This document shows positions 8,822-17,992 of a stretch of 64,000 nt of DNA, in pieces. This DNA comes from Rhodothermales bacterium (lineage in GTDB: Bacteria > Bacteroidota > Rhodothermia > Rhodothermales > VXPQ01). The stretch's first letter is position 1, and every line of letters starts with the position of its first letter. A program made the translations under genes and the position numbers. The stretch covers positions 118,228 to 182,227 of the forward strand of contig JAJDWX010000011.1 in the NCBI GenBank assembly GCA_022825385.1, in the 5' to 3' direction. Under the pieces are notes generated by a model. The model saw only the letters and a program-made list of their open reading frames with translations. It was not told where the DNA came from and made no database searches.

Positions 8822-8838
8822 ACGCGATGTCGGCGGCG

Positions 8839-9639
8839 TCAGGCCCCGCCTCCGTCGCCGAAGGTAAAGTCGAGCAGGACGGATTCGCCGTCGACCACGG
8901 TCACGCGCTGTTCCTGTACGCCGTATTCTTCGTGCCAGGCCTCGATGACATAGTCGCCGGCGGGCAGGTCTCCTATCGAGTAGCCCCCCGTCTCGTCGGA
9001 CGTGCTGAAAAAGGGATGGTCCGTGATGCCGGCCCAGGATTCCATCCAGGGATGCACATCGCACTTGATGCGGGCCGCGACCTCGGGGACGCGGAACGTT
9101 TCCGTGCGCTCCTGTCCCTGCATGGGCATCCCGAAATTAAACCGACGATTCGCTTCCGGCTGCGCATGGATGTTGTGCAAGAACGTGTCGCTGTTTTTAA
9201 TCAGGATAGGCTGCCCGGCCTGTACGCCGAACACATGCGGGATATAGGTGCATCCCACCTGATCCAGCACCACCGGCTCGGAAGAAGCGGGGAACGTCCT
9301 ATCCCCAAGCCCGTCCTTGACGTATACGAAGACCCAGCGCAGCGTGCCGTTGTCGTTGACGACCACTTTCTGGCTGAGGGCAGGATCCATGTTGTTCTGG
9401 CTGCGGATGTCCATGCATTCGCGGTCCAGGTTAAGTTCCTGCTGCTCGGGAGCCATGCCCGTAAATTGAATGGATCCCGATACGACGGCGCTTCCCGCCG
9501 GGGTATATTCCTCTGCGGCCGCCTCGCCGCCCTCCGCGGCCTCGCCGCCGGCGTCGTCGGCCGCGCCGCCGCCGCCGCATCCCGCCACAAGCAGGGCGAC
9601 CAGAGCGAGCGGAAGCATGGAAAACATAATTCTGTTCAT
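8839..9639 (-). CDS. Cupredoxin-like lipoprotein, first gene of the aa3 operon
   Basis: A 266-residue lipoprotein with lipobox LLVAGC (Cys21) and a Gly/Ala/Glu-rich linker to about residue 48. A beta-sandwich domain at 50-210 has candidate type-1 copper ligands: His155 or His158 (FLHNIHAQ) and Cys193-x2-His196-x2-Met199 (CDVHPWM). The last 55 residues resemble a carboxypeptidase-regulatory/CnaB-like beta domain (GGYSIGDLPAGDYVIEAW). Standing directly upstream of coxA, it is a plausible periplasmic electron donor to CuA or a copper-delivery protein. Its start lies in a 107-base divergent region. Confidence 0.75.
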   Translation of the reverse strand: MNRIMFSMLPLALVALLVAGCGGGGAADDAGGEAAEGGEAAAEEYTPAGSAVVSGSIQFTGMAPEQQELNLDRECMDIRSQNNMDPALSQKVVVNDNGTLRWVFVYVKDGLGDRTFPASSEPVVLDQVGCTYIPHVFGVQAGQPILIKNSDTFLHNIHAQPEANRRFNFGMPMQGQERTETFRVPEVAARIKCDVHPWMESWAGITDHPFFSTSDETGGYSIGDLPAGDYVIEAWHEEYGVQEQRVTVVDGESVLLDFTFGDGGGA

Positions 9640-9675
9640 GGGGTACGTCCTTCGGTTTGATTAAAGGAGCAATAT

Positions 9676-9698
9676 GTGCGTACGATGCGTATGCGCAC
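9676..9698. promoter_or_regulatory. Imperfect inverted repeat in the divergent promoter region
   Basis: GTGCGTA and TATGCGCAC pair over seven positions (one G:T) around a 9-nt centre. The repeat sits between the oxidase operon start (9639, minus) and the small plus-strand gene at 9747. Possible operator; seen only once. Confidence 0.3.
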
Positions 9699-9746
9699 TT
9701 CATCGGACACAGTATACCAATACTATAAATAATTTTTTGTGAAAAT

Positions 9747-10106
9747 ATGGAATGGCTTTGGCCTCTTTTCGAACCCTACGTGCGAAAAAGCTTCGAGCGG
9801 CGCGGGATAGAGGACCCGGATATGTCCGATCTCGACGCGGCCTTCCTGCGCCTCGTCGGATCGGCGACCGTAACCATTCTGGTGCAGGAACCCTGGCGCG
9901 GATCGGTCCGCTTCAAGGGACTGGACCGCCTTGCGGCGGCGGAATGCATGGACCTGTTCCGGGATCCGGAGGGCTATCTGTTCGGACGCTTCGGCGGCGG
10001 AAAATACAAGCTCAACTTCCACGAAGGATGGAATTTCGTGGCCACGCAGAACTTCAAGCCCGAAGGCGAGCCGAAATGGACGGACCTGCCCGATCTGGGG
10101 ACGTAA
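9747..10106 (+). CDS. Small conserved-looking hypothetical protein
   Basis: A 119-residue soluble protein with balanced composition, beginning MEWLWPLFEPYVRKSFERR. It has a central helix, a C-terminal beta-rich stretch (KYKLNFHEGWNF) and no signal peptide. I do not recognise a family. It is divergent from the oxidase operon and convergent with the outer-membrane protein gene downstream (42-base gap). The AT-rich TATAAATAATTTTTT just before the ATG makes a nearby promoter likely. Confidence 0.65.
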   Translation: MEWLWPLFEPYVRKSFERRGIEDPDMSDLDAAFLRLVGSATVTILVQEPWRGSVRFKGLDRLAAAECMDLFRDPEGYLFGRFGGGKYKLNFHEGWNFVATQNFKPEGEPKWTDLPDLGT

Positions 10107-10148
10107 GGAAGGCGGCGCGGCGTCTTGTCCCCGGAACCGGCGCCGGAG

Positions 10149-12995
10149 CTACATGCTTCGTATGATGATTTTGCCTCCCTTGGAAGGCAATCCGCCCCCC
10201 GCCCCCGGAGAAAGCCGCCAGGAGAATTTCAGCAAGACGTAGCGCCCCAGCGCCGCGATGCGTTCTTCGCGAACGTAGGTGTTCGTATTCGAAAAACGGA
10301 TGTTCTCGTTGCGCCCAAGCAAATCGAATCCCGCCAGTTCGACGTCGGCGCGGTCGTTCAGCACGGACCGCGCGACGGACGCCTCCAGAATGGGCACGCT
10401 TGCGGCGTCTCCGAACACTTCCCGGGAATAGACCCGATAATTCAGCGCGCCGGACACGCGCCATTTTTCCGTGAGATACCAGGTCGCGTCCACATAGTAC
10501 GTACGGTTGACGTATTGCTGGTTCTGCTCCGGATTCAGCGAATAGTCCGTCGCATTGAAGGCGTAGCGGGCGCCTGTCTGTATATCGAAACGGTCCGTGT
10601 TGCGGTTATTCAGCGACACGTTCAGCGTATGGCGCAAGATGCGGGCCTTGTTTTCGGCTCCGTTGACGTATTCGAGGCTGCGTTCGAAAAACGGATCGTT
10701 GTTCACGCTCAGTTCCACGCCGAGGGGGCGCACGGGCATGCCGAAATGAATCCCCCCGGAGACATTCCAGGCGCCGCCCGGGCTGTTGACCGGCGTAATC
10801 ACCTGCCTAAGCCGCTCGTCCACGGTTCGGGATTGCACGATGGCGTCGTCTACGTATTCGCCCCGAAGAAACGTAAAAACCTTTATGAACGCGAACGGAT
10901 CGTAAAACGAAAAGCGCAGCTCTGCGCCATGGCGATATTCCGGCCTGAGCGACGGATTGCCCGCCCGCGCCAACAGCGGATTCGTGTTGTCCGTAAGGGG
11001 CTGGAGCTGCGCAATGGACGGCTCGCGCGCGCGGGCTTCGTACTCCGCCCGAAGGTCCATGCGCTCGCCGAAATCATAATCGAAATGCGCCCGCGGCAGC
11101 ACATGCGTATACGCGTTCTCTATGGACGAAGGGGCCGCGCCGTTCCCCGCGTTCCCCGAATTTCCCGCAAGAGACGACCGCTGGAAATAAATGCCGGCGC
11201 CCGCCTTGATATATTCCCCATTCGCCTGGTAGATCAGGCCTCCCTGCGTATAGGACGATGTCCGGTCGTATCCGGAAGAAAGCATTTCGTTGCGTATGGA
11301 GACGCCGGGCGCCACATCGAACGCCAATTGCTCGCGGTCTTCTTCGAGGTAGCGCCGTTCGACCTCGACTTCCAGCTTGCCCCTTTCTCCAACGGGCTCG
11401 ACATACGAAAGTGTTTGCGTTGCGCGGGACGAACGCCCCGGACGCTCTTGCAACTGCCTGATTTCCTCCCTCGAAAGCACGTTTCCCTCTTCAAGGAATT
11501 CCGTGATCGAATGCAGGTCGCCGGACAGGTCGTTGTCGTTCAGGCGGCCATCCAGCCTGAGCGCCAGGGTCCGGCCCTTTTCGCCCAGTCGGCGCCGCCA
11601 GGTAAGCGAGGCGTCGCCCCCCAGATTATCGCTTTCGGAAAGGTAGTTGGTTCGGGCCTCGTTGCCGCTCCCGTCGCGGGCCTGCGTAACGGTCCTCGAA
11701 CGATTCTCAAGGGAAGAGGCGCCCGCCGTCAGGTTGCCTCGCAAGCGCATGTCGTGCCCGTCTGCGAATTCATGCGACGCATGGAAGGTAACCCGGTGGG
11801 TCCGGTTGTCGGCGATCCGTTCGGCGGTCTCGTTGACGCGAGAAGACTGCGCAGCCCCGAGGAGCTGCTGCTGTTGCGCCGCCCGATCCTGCCGATTATC
11901 CACATTCGACAGAAAATAGCTGGCGTGGGCCGAGGTCTTTTCCCCGAAATCCCTGTTGAGATTCGCGCCAACCGAAACCGTCTCGGACAATCCGTCTCGC
12001 TCGTTGAGCAAATCCCCCGTAATGGTAAACCGTCCGCCCATGCGATCCAGCCCGCCCAGCAGCGAAAAAATGTCGTTCAACGAGAAATTCTGCCGGTTCA
12101 CATTGTTGACGTTCCCCAGAAAAGATACCTGCGCAGCGGGACTGAACCGGTTGATGGAAACATTGCCGTCGTAGCGGCGCTCGCTTCCGTATCCTCCGGT
12201 CAAGTGGCCGAAATACCCTGTTTCCGCCTCCTCCTTCAGGTCCAGATTGATGGTTTTGACGTCTTCCCCGTCCTCGACGCCGGTGAACTCCTCCATGTCC
12301 GACGCCTTATCGTATACCTGCACTTTTTCGACCACGCTGGCAGGCAGGTTTCTGGTGGCGATCGACGGGTCGCTGCCGAAGAATTCCTTGTCCTCGACCA
12401 GCACTTTCTGCACTTCCTCGCCTTGCGCCCGAATGGCGCCGTCGCGCCCTACCTCGATGCCGGGCAACCGCCGCAACAAATCTTCCACCCTGTCGTTGGG
12501 GCGCGATCCGAAGGCAGCCGCATTGTATTCGATCGTATCGGCCTTGACGACAAGGGGAATGTGCTCGGCGCCAACCACCAGTTCGTCCAGTTCGAGCGTG
12601 GCGGGCGCAAGCAGAATGGTTCCCGCGTCGTAGTCGCCCCCGGCCAGGTCGATATCCTCCCGATGCGTCTGGAACCCGACGAAGGTGATTTGCAGGATAT
12701 AATTCCCTTCCGGAACGCGGCGGAGCGTGAACGTCCCCTCCCGGTCGCTCGTCGCAAACCGGGTCAGCACGGAATCCGCGCGGGTAAGCGCAACCACCGT
12801 GGCGGACGTAAGGGGCGCGCCGGTCGAATCCGCCACGACGCCGGAGATTTCGAACCGCTGGGACTGGGCCGTCGCGATCCCCGATAAACAAAGCGTGGCG
12901 AGCAAGATTAAAACCGCGGCGGGCGCCGCAGCCCGCCAGGCCGTCCGGGCGCGCGGGACGGCGCTCCGCGCAGCACAGGATCGAAACGGACGCAT
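10149..12995 (-). CDS. TonB-dependent-receptor-like outer membrane beta-barrel protein
   Basis: A 948-residue outer-membrane protein. The ATG at 12995 gives a signal peptide with a basic N-region and a hydrophobic core ending at TAQS. A carboxypeptidase-regulatory-like beta domain follows at about 47-135 (SGVVADSTGAPLTSATV, then VPEGNYILQITFVGFQTH). Next come a plug-like region (VEDLLRRLPGIEV) and a long beta-barrel rich in Asn, Arg and aromatic residues. The open frame runs far upstream, but only this start gives an export signal. Proteins of this type import ligands or form barrels in Bacteroidota; the substrate is unknown. No SusD partner is adjacent. Confidence 0.85.
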   Translation of the reverse strand: MRPFRSCAARSAVPRARTAWRAAAPAAVLILLATLCLSGIATAQSQRFEISGVVADSTGAPLTSATVVALTRADSVLTRFATSDREGTFTLRRVPEGNYILQITFVGFQTHREDIDLAGGDYDAGTILLAPATLELDELVVGAEHIPLVVKADTIEYNAAAFGSRPNDRVEDLLRRLPGIEVGRDGAIRAQGEEVQKVLVEDKEFFGSDPSIATRNLPASVVEKVQVYDKASDMEEFTGVEDGEDVKTINLDLKEEAETGYFGHLTGGYGSERRYDGNVSINRFSPAAQVSFLGNVNNVNRQNFSLNDIFSLLGGLDRMGGRFTITGDLLNERDGLSETVSVGANLNRDFGEKTSAHASYFLSNVDNRQDRAAQQQQLLGAAQSSRVNETAERIADNRTHRVTFHASHEFADGHDMRLRGNLTAGASSLENRSRTVTQARDGSGNEARTNYLSESDNLGGDASLTWRRRLGEKGRTLALRLDGRLNDNDLSGDLHSITEFLEEGNVLSREEIRQLQERPGRSSRATQTLSYVEPVGERGKLEVEVERRYLEEDREQLAFDVAPGVSIRNEMLSSGYDRTSSYTQGGLIYQANGEYIKAGAGIYFQRSSLAGNSGNAGNGAAPSSIENAYTHVLPRAHFDYDFGERMDLRAEYEARAREPSIAQLQPLTDNTNPLLARAGNPSLRPEYRHGAELRFSFYDPFAFIKVFTFLRGEYVDDAIVQSRTVDERLRQVITPVNSPGGAWNVSGGIHFGMPVRPLGVELSVNNDPFFERSLEYVNGAENKARILRHTLNVSLNNRNTDRFDIQTGARYAFNATDYSLNPEQNQQYVNRTYYVDATWYLTEKWRVSGALNYRVYSREVFGDAASVPILEASVARSVLNDRADVELAGFDLLGRNENIRFSNTNTYVREERIAALGRYVLLKFSWRLSPGAGGGLPSKGGKIIIRSM

Positions 12996-13276
12996 GGCCT
13001 TAACGTTCGACTCGGATATGGAAATTTCCGCCGCCACGGTTTTGCATTTCCTCCAGTTTCTCCTGTTCAATTGTCTCAAACTCCTCCCTTGTCGCCTTTC
13101 TTCCCTTGTCCGGGGCCTGCAGCGCAGCTTCGTCGGGCGGCGCCAGCGAAACATGCGTGGCGCTCCATACGCTACAGCGACTGCGATACGGCTGTAACGA
13201 ACGATGGGCAGCGTATATTGTTTGCGAAACGCTCCCTGCCCGAACCTGTGCGCGCCGGTCGAAATATCCATGAATA

Positions 13277-13756
13277 ATGCAAAATAACGCCGATACCGCG
13301 CTGGCCCCGACGCCCGATCACCGGCGGCGGATGACCACACTGCTGGGCTTGCTGGCCAGCGAAGACGCCCAGGAAACGCTGGCGGAACGCTTCGAGCGCC
13401 CGCAATTGGCCTACGAACTGGCCTGCGCCTGGTTCGACGACGTGTACGTCCCCAGCGAACGCTATATGGACGGGCTGAAGGGCGACCTTTCCTCCGAGGC
13501 GGCGGAAACGTTCCGGGACGCCTTCGACCCGGTGGAAATAGCCGCCATGGAGCGCTTCCACCGTTTTTTCGAGCTCCGCATCGACATGCTGTCGCCCGCA
13601 TTGCTGGCCTCGCGCCGCATCCCGATAGACGACCGCTGGCAAAGCCTGATGAAAGACGCGGGCTATCTGCTGGAAGACCTCGGCGGCGCAAAGGATTTGC
13701 AGCGGCGGCTTGCCGAGTCCGAAGACCTTGCCGAGGTTATCCGAACCGCAACTTGA
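13277..13756 (+). CDS. Hypothetical protein
   Basis: A 159-residue, acidic, mainly helical soluble protein that I do not recognise. It starts MQNNADTALAP at the end of a 281-base divergent region facing the outer-membrane protein gene. Its last 20 bases overlap the end of the minus-strand CopD-like gene, so the two are convergent. There is no signal peptide, membrane helix or cysteine motif. Composition and length support a real gene. Confidence 0.6.
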   Translation: MQNNADTALAPTPDHRRRMTTLLGLLASEDAQETLAERFERPQLAYELACAWFDDVYVPSERYMDGLKGDLSSEAAETFRDAFDPVEIAAMERFHRFFELRIDMLSPALLASRRIPIDDRWQSLMKDAGYLLEDLGGAKDLQRRLAESEDLAEVIRTAT

Positions 13757-14189
13757 GTCCGAGATACAGGACCGTCGCCGCAAGCGCCGCATTGACCAGC
13801 GCCGACCACAGGGCGATCCGCGTTTTGCCTTGCGGAACGAGCGCCAGGCTATACCACGCCTGATTGACGCCCATCGCGAGGAAAAGAACGAACTTGGCCC
13901 CGACCAGCTGTAGCCAGGCGGCGGGATAGCTGAAGTTCGTGAGCCATCCGGCATTGATGAGATTGAAAATGCCGGTCAGCAAAATGGCGAAAAAAAGCTC
14001 CCTGCTCAGCCGCTGAAACCGCCGAACCAGCGTTTCGACGAGCGCGGCGGCGCGGTCGGGCGCGAACTGTTCGCCTGCAAAACGCCGCACGGCGGGCGCC
14101 GCCACGAACGGCACAACGATCATCCCGCCCACCCAGACGATGATCGCCGCCAGATGAATCCAGAGCACGACGGCCCGAAACGTGAACAT
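13737..14189 (-). CDS. CopD-like small membrane protein
   Basis: A 150-residue protein with four predicted helices. The first carries His and Trp in HLAAIIVWVGGM, the pattern of the CopD/DUF4149-type families linked to copper or heme handling. A second patch, WLQLVGAKFVLFLAMGVNQAWY, fits the same fold. It is the last gene of the minus-strand redox cluster, 45 bases after the zinc-ribbon gene; that gap holds a short repeat. It may support copper or heme homeostasis for the cytochromes upstream, inferred from position. Confidence 0.65.
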   Translation of the reverse strand: MFTFRAVVLWIHLAAIIVWVGGMIVVPFVAAPAVRRFAGEQFAPDRAAALVETLVRRFQRLSRELFFAILLTGIFNLINAGWLTNFSYPAAWLQLVGAKFVLFLAMGVNQAWYSLALVPQGKTRIALWSALVNAALAATVLYLGLKLRFG

Positions 14190-14192
14190 GGC

Positions 14193-14237
14193 TTCAGGAT
14201 ATCCTGATTAAGTCCGCAAACCTCAGCGTATCCTTTA
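14193..14237. repeat. Short form of the GGATAC...CTGATTAA repeat
   Basis: GGATATCCTGATTAAGTCCGC followed by CCTCAGCGTATCCTTTA fills the gap between two genes. The left half matches the left end of the 40648 element (GGATACTCTGATTAAATCCGC) and the right half is its inverse end. It looks like a minimal element with both ends nearly abutting. The TAA of the upstream gene lies inside it. Confidence 0.5.
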
Positions 14238-14720
14238 CATGCCCATGCCCATGCCGCTGCGCGCCTCGTTCAGGACCGATTCGGTCACTTCCGCAAACCC
14301 CTTTGCTTCCGCATAGCGCTCCACGCCCTGCATAACCATTCCGCGGGCGGAAGCAGGGATATTCTCCATGCGCTGGAGCGCGCCCTCGGTCCAGGGCATG
14401 CCGCTGCGCGCGAAGGCGTCGTTGACCATACCCGTAAACGGGCATTTCGAGGCGCCGCCATGCGCAGCCGGGGCGGCGTCCTCGACCGACGAGGTCGCCA
14501 GGCCGTTTCGTATGCCCTCCATCGGCTCGGCGGGAACGGCCTGTCCGCCAATCTTCACGCCCAGCGAGCGCACCACTTGCGTCTCGCTCGCATTGGTAAG
14601 CATGGCCGTTTGCCTGCCGCACGCGGGGCAGCCGAAAACGACCGTCATGGAGCCGCGGTCCGGGCCGCGCGTTTCGTCGAGGCGCATGGCCTCGTCACAT
14701 TGCACGCAAAGAAATTTCAT
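14235..14720 (-). CDS. Zinc-ribbon protein with C-terminal PCP_red-like domain
   Basis: A 161-residue protein. Two CxxC pairs (CVQC at 5-8 and CPAC at 31-34) form a zinc-ribbon-like N-terminus. A second CPFTG patch sits mid-protein. The C-terminal 50 residues follow the PCP_red pattern known from light-independent protochlorophyllide reductase subunit B: PWTEGALQRMENIP, A-R spacing, then Y-A-x-x-x-G-F. No photosynthesis genes are nearby, so the domain must serve another purpose here. The ATG overlaps the mrp stop (ATGA), which suggests coupling with the Fe-S/ATPase protein. Confidence 0.75.
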   Translation of the reverse strand: MKFLCVQCDEAMRLDETRGPDRGSMTVVFGCPACGRQTAMLTNASETQVVRSLGVKIGGQAVPAEPMEGIRNGLATSSVEDAAPAAHGGASKCPFTGMVNDAFARSGMPWTEGALQRMENIPASARGMVMQGVERYAEAKGFAEVTESVLNEARSGMGMGM

Positions 14721-15610
14721 GAGGCGTCCAGAAGCAAGGTGAGTCGATCGGCCAGTTCGGCGAAGGCGCGCGCCGCCGGACGATCAGGATATTCCTGAAG
14801 GTACGCATTTCCATCGTCGGCAGCCATGCCGAGCGCTGGATCGAAGGGAATGCGGGCAAGCACAGGGACGTCCAGCGCATCCGCCAGCGGTTCTGTACGA
14901 CCCGGCGGGTACAACGGATCCGCCTTGCCGCAATGCGGACAGGCGTGCGACGCCATGTTTTCGACCAGTCCCAGCAAAGGCACGTCAAGGTATTCCCGAA
15001 CCATGCGCACGGAACGTCCCACTACCTCCAGAGACACCGCCGAAGGGATCGTCACCGCCACCGCGGCGTCGATGCGCGGCGCCACGTCGGCCAGCGTCGG
15101 CAAGCGCTCCGACCCCGGAGGCAAATCCACCAGAAGCATATCCAGCGCGCCCCATTCGGTATCGGCGATCAGCTCCCGCAACGCGCCGGCCTCGCGGAGC
15201 CCCCGCCACGCGGCGCCGCCCGCTTGCGAAGGCGCGTCCCACGCCACCGGCGCGGTCTCGTCGCGCAAAAAGAGCGCCATGGACATGACGCGTACGCCCC
15301 ACGTCGTTTCGGGAGGAATCACGGTCCCTTCCATGCGCGACAGGCTGATGGGGGCCTGTACGCCGGTCATGCGTCCAAGCGACGGACCATTGATATCCCC
15401 GTCCACGAGTCCGATGCGCCCGCCCGCCCGCGCCAGCGCCGCGGCAAGATTCACCGCCACCGTACTCTTCCCGACGCCCCCCTTCCCGCTCATAATCGCC
15501 ACGATGCGGCGGACGTCGCGGAGGCGGTCTGCAAGCTGGTTCGCCTGCTCGGCCACCTGGCCCGCCACGTCGGACCCCCCGTCGGTCGCTATGTCGCGCC
15601 AGGTTTTCAT
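14717..15610 (-). CDS. Mrp/NBP35-type P-loop ATPase (Fe-S carrier)
   Basis: A 297-residue ParA/MinD-class ATPase. The deviant Walker A GKGGVGKST is near residue 42, the switch LVDLPPGS is mid-protein, and a CPHC pair near residue 225 is the metal or cluster-binding CxxC of Mrp proteins. Family members carry and insert 4Fe-4S clusters. There is no N-terminal DUF59 domain, so it is a short Mrp. It lies between the stress-protein fusion and the zinc-ribbon PCP_red protein in the same transcript, suggesting cluster delivery to that redox system. Confidence 0.88.
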   Translation of the reverse strand: MKTWRDIATDGGSDVAGQVAEQANQLADRLRDVRRIVAIMSGKGGVGKSTVAVNLAAALARAGGRIGLVDGDINGPSLGRMTGVQAPISLSRMEGTVIPPETTWGVRVMSMALFLRDETAPVAWDAPSQAGGAAWRGLREAGALRELIADTEWGALDMLLVDLPPGSERLPTLADVAPRIDAAVAVTIPSAVSLEVVGRSVRMVREYLDVPLLGLVENMASHACPHCGKADPLYPPGRTEPLADALDVPVLARIPFDPALGMAADDGNAYLQEYPDRPAARAFAELADRLTLLLDAS

Positions 15611-15632
15611 CCGCGCGCCTTGATGGTCCCCA

Positions 15633-17567
15633 TCACGAAGCGGCTTTTTCCGCCTGCTGCTTGCGAATGGCTTCTTCCATGGCCCTCCGGGACACTTCCA
15701 CGCCTTCTTCGGCGATCTCCAGCGTAATGATGGTGGTGTTGCGCCCGTCCGCCGCCGTCTCCATCCGTCCCTGGGTCTTGTCGCGCATGAATCCCTCGGG
15801 AACCCGTTCGAGGCGAGCCCAGGCCTCCGGCGTCCACTTGTACGCGCCCTTCTCGACGAATTCGACCGGAACCGCTTCGCGGCCCGGAGCCTCGCCCGCC
15901 GGATTCTCCTTCAGTCCGTCGCCGGGCGCGGAAAGCGCCGACGTATCCTCAAGCAAATCGCCCACGACCGCCGCCACCATGTCGCGGGTAATCGTATCCA
16001 GCCCCTTGACGCGGGCGCTCTTTTCGATCTGCGCGCGCGCGCGGCGCATCTGGTAGCCGTCCGGCACTTTTCGCAGCAGTTCGCGCGCGTCCCGCGTCCA
16101 CTTGATCTTCTTTTTGTCGAAGGTTTCGACCTCTTCGACGGCGCCTTCCAGCGGCGCCAGTTTCCGAAGCGCTTCCTTGTCTATTTTCTGGAACTGTTCG
16201 GGGGCGGCGCCGCAAACCGCGCACACGGCGGGCTTGAATCCGCGCGCCGCGTAGCCGCACTGGCTGCATACGTACGTCGTTTCGTCGGCGGCGGCGATCT
16301 TGTCGCGGGCTACCGACTCGGCGATAATGCCCATGGACCGCATGGCGGATTCCGGCAGGATGGTGGCCATGGCCTGCTCCACCACTTTTTGCGTAATCAC
16401 CGAGTGCCCTCGCTCCATGGCCCAGCGATGAATCGTCGTGCGGGCAATGTTGCGGGCAAAGTCGGGCGCGGTGTTGACGAGAGCGGTCGCCTCGTCCGTC
16501 CAGATCATGGACTCCTCGGCCTGCACGTCGAGCGGGGGCGTATACCGTTTGCTGGACAGCAAGACATTGCAGGGGACCATCCGCAACAGATTTTCGGTGT
16601 TGCTGCCGATATCCATGTCCTCGTCGCTATGCACCCCGATGCGGCCCAGCACCAGCAACCAGGGCTTCTCGCGGCGGACGTATTGAAGAATCTTGTCGAA
16701 CGCCTTGCCGTCCAGCAGCGTGATTTTCAAATCCACGCCCTCCTCGGCGGCCACGCGATGCGCCACTTCAAGGTGCGACTGGTAGATTTTCGCAAGTCCT
16801 GTGTCGATCACCTCTTCGTGAAGTTGCTCCTGCTCCTTGAACCGGAATACTTTCGAGGCTTTTTCGGTAAGCACATTCACGATGCTATTGAACATCGCAT
16901 AGTGCAAATACGGGTCGTAGACCGATACCGCCTCCACGCGCTTGTCCAGTTTGCGGCCCAGTTCGAGCGCCGTTTTCAGGCCCGCGAACGATTCGGGGCT
17001 GCCGTCGACGCCCACGACAATGTGTCCGCCGTCCGCCTCGCCCACGGCGTGGCCGTTCATCTGGCGCTCGAACGAATCCGTGTTCTTTACGATCAGCATG
17101 TCCGTGCGCGCCCGCCGCACCACCCGCGAACATACGCTGCCCAGTACGCTGTCCCGAACGGCGCCAAGGCCCAGCGCGCCCATCACCACAAGGTCATAGT
17201 CGCTTTCCTCTATATCCTCCACGATCACCTTCCAGTTCTTCCCGTCGTACATTTTCGGCTGGAAAGGCAATTTTTCCTCGCGGCAGCGCTTGTCCATCAC
17301 GGTCAGGTACGAATCCGAAATCAGTTCGAGCCCCATGGTAATGAGCGTGTCGTGCACCTTGCGCTGCTTTTCCATCTCCTCTTCGACGAGGTATTCCTCC
17401 GGCAGCGTAAACTCCATCTGCTTGAAGCGATAATCGTGCATCCGGGCCGCGTAGGCATGGCTGCCCACGAGCTCCGCGTCGAGTCGCTTCGCCAGTTCGA
17501 CGGAAAGGTCGATACTCGCCATCGAATGGTCCGAGTTGTCCACCGGAACGAATATGGTCTTGTACAT
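15633..17567 (-). CDS. Tandem universal stress protein fused to a rubredoxin-like domain and three PCP_red-like domains
   Basis: A 644-residue multi-domain protein. Two UspA domains span about residues 1-162 (TIFVPVDNSDHS, VVMGALGLG) and 182-340 (IVVGVDGSPES, LVLGRIG). A PCP_red-like helical domain follows at 354-405 (IWTDEA...APDFAR). Then comes a rubredoxin-like knuckle at 431-463 with CSQCG and CAVCG, and two more PCP_red-like copies at about 488-540 (KWTRDARELLRKVP) and 576-635 (KWTPEAWARLERVP). I know of no standard name for this combination. The rubredoxin site implies iron binding and electron transfer, and the Usp domains may bind ATP. Confidence 0.85.
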   Translation of the reverse strand: MYKTIFVPVDNSDHSMASIDLSVELAKRLDAELVGSHAYAARMHDYRFKQMEFTLPEEYLVEEEMEKQRKVHDTLITMGLELISDSYLTVMDKRCREEKLPFQPKMYDGKNWKVIVEDIEESDYDLVVMGALGLGAVRDSVLGSVCSRVVRRARTDMLIVKNTDSFERQMNGHAVGEADGGHIVVGVDGSPESFAGLKTALELGRKLDKRVEAVSVYDPYLHYAMFNSIVNVLTEKASKVFRFKEQEQLHEEVIDTGLAKIYQSHLEVAHRVAAEEGVDLKITLLDGKAFDKILQYVRREKPWLLVLGRIGVHSDEDMDIGSNTENLLRMVPCNVLLSSKRYTPPLDVQAEESMIWTDEATALVNTAPDFARNIARTTIHRWAMERGHSVITQKVVEQAMATILPESAMRSMGIIAESVARDKIAAADETTYVCSQCGYAARGFKPAVCAVCGAAPEQFQKIDKEALRKLAPLEGAVEEVETFDKKKIKWTRDARELLRKVPDGYQMRRARAQIEKSARVKGLDTITRDMVAAVVGDLLEDTSALSAPGDGLKENPAGEAPGREAVPVEFVEKGAYKWTPEAWARLERVPEGFMRDKTQGRMETAADGRNTTIITLEIAEEGVEVSRRAMEEAIRKQQAEKAAS

Positions 17568-17573
17568 GCGGGC

Positions 17574-17978
17574 TTAATAGATCAGTTTGAGGCGGTCGTA
17601 AATGTACGTAAGGCGATACATAACATAACGCAACGGTTCGAAATCTTCTGCAAGAAGCGAAACCGCAAGCAAGGCGCGCTGCAAATGGTCGGCGCGGCGC
17701 GCAAGCGAAGCGCGCTTCGCGTCTTCCAGCCCGTCGGCGAACGCATGCATCCCGAAACGCGCCCGCACCAGCGCGTTCCAGGCGTCGCTGCCCGGCTCAA
17801 CGCCTTCCATCACCCGCTCCAGCCGCCCCGTTTCCATGCGCACGATGGCGGGGGCCATGCGTCGGAATTCCTTCCAGCCCACGAAATCCAGCTCGTTCCA
17901 GTCCAGACGCTTCGCAGCCAACTCGGCGGCGCGCGCTTCCAGCGCGTCGGACGGCGCTATGTCCCGAGAGGACGCCAT
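17574..17978 (-). CDS. Hypothetical protein in the redox cluster
   Basis: A 134-residue soluble, helical, basic protein that I do not recognise. The ATG at 17978 starts MASSRDIAPSD, 14 bases after the previous stop; longer frames would run into that gene. Highlights are LDWNELDFVGWKEFRRMAP and a C-terminus rich in Tyr (YVMYRLTYIYDRLKLIY). It is only six bases upstream of the Usp fusion gene. It has no cysteines for cofactors, so a structural or adaptor role is more likely than electron transfer. Confidence 0.6.
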   Translation of the reverse strand: MASSRDIAPSDALEARAAELAAKRLDWNELDFVGWKEFRRMAPAIVRMETGRLERVMEGVEPGSDAWNALVRARFGMHAFADGLEDAKRASLARRADHLQRALLAVSLLAEDFEPLRYVMYRLTYIYDRLKLIY

Positions 17979-17992
17979 GGCGACGAAGGACC

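Noticed and set aside
10125..12887. 920-residue open frame antisense to the outer-membrane receptor gene
   Set aside because: Arg/Pro/His-rich translation with no domain; the minus strand encodes a coherent signal peptide, plug and barrel. High GC makes long antisense frames common.
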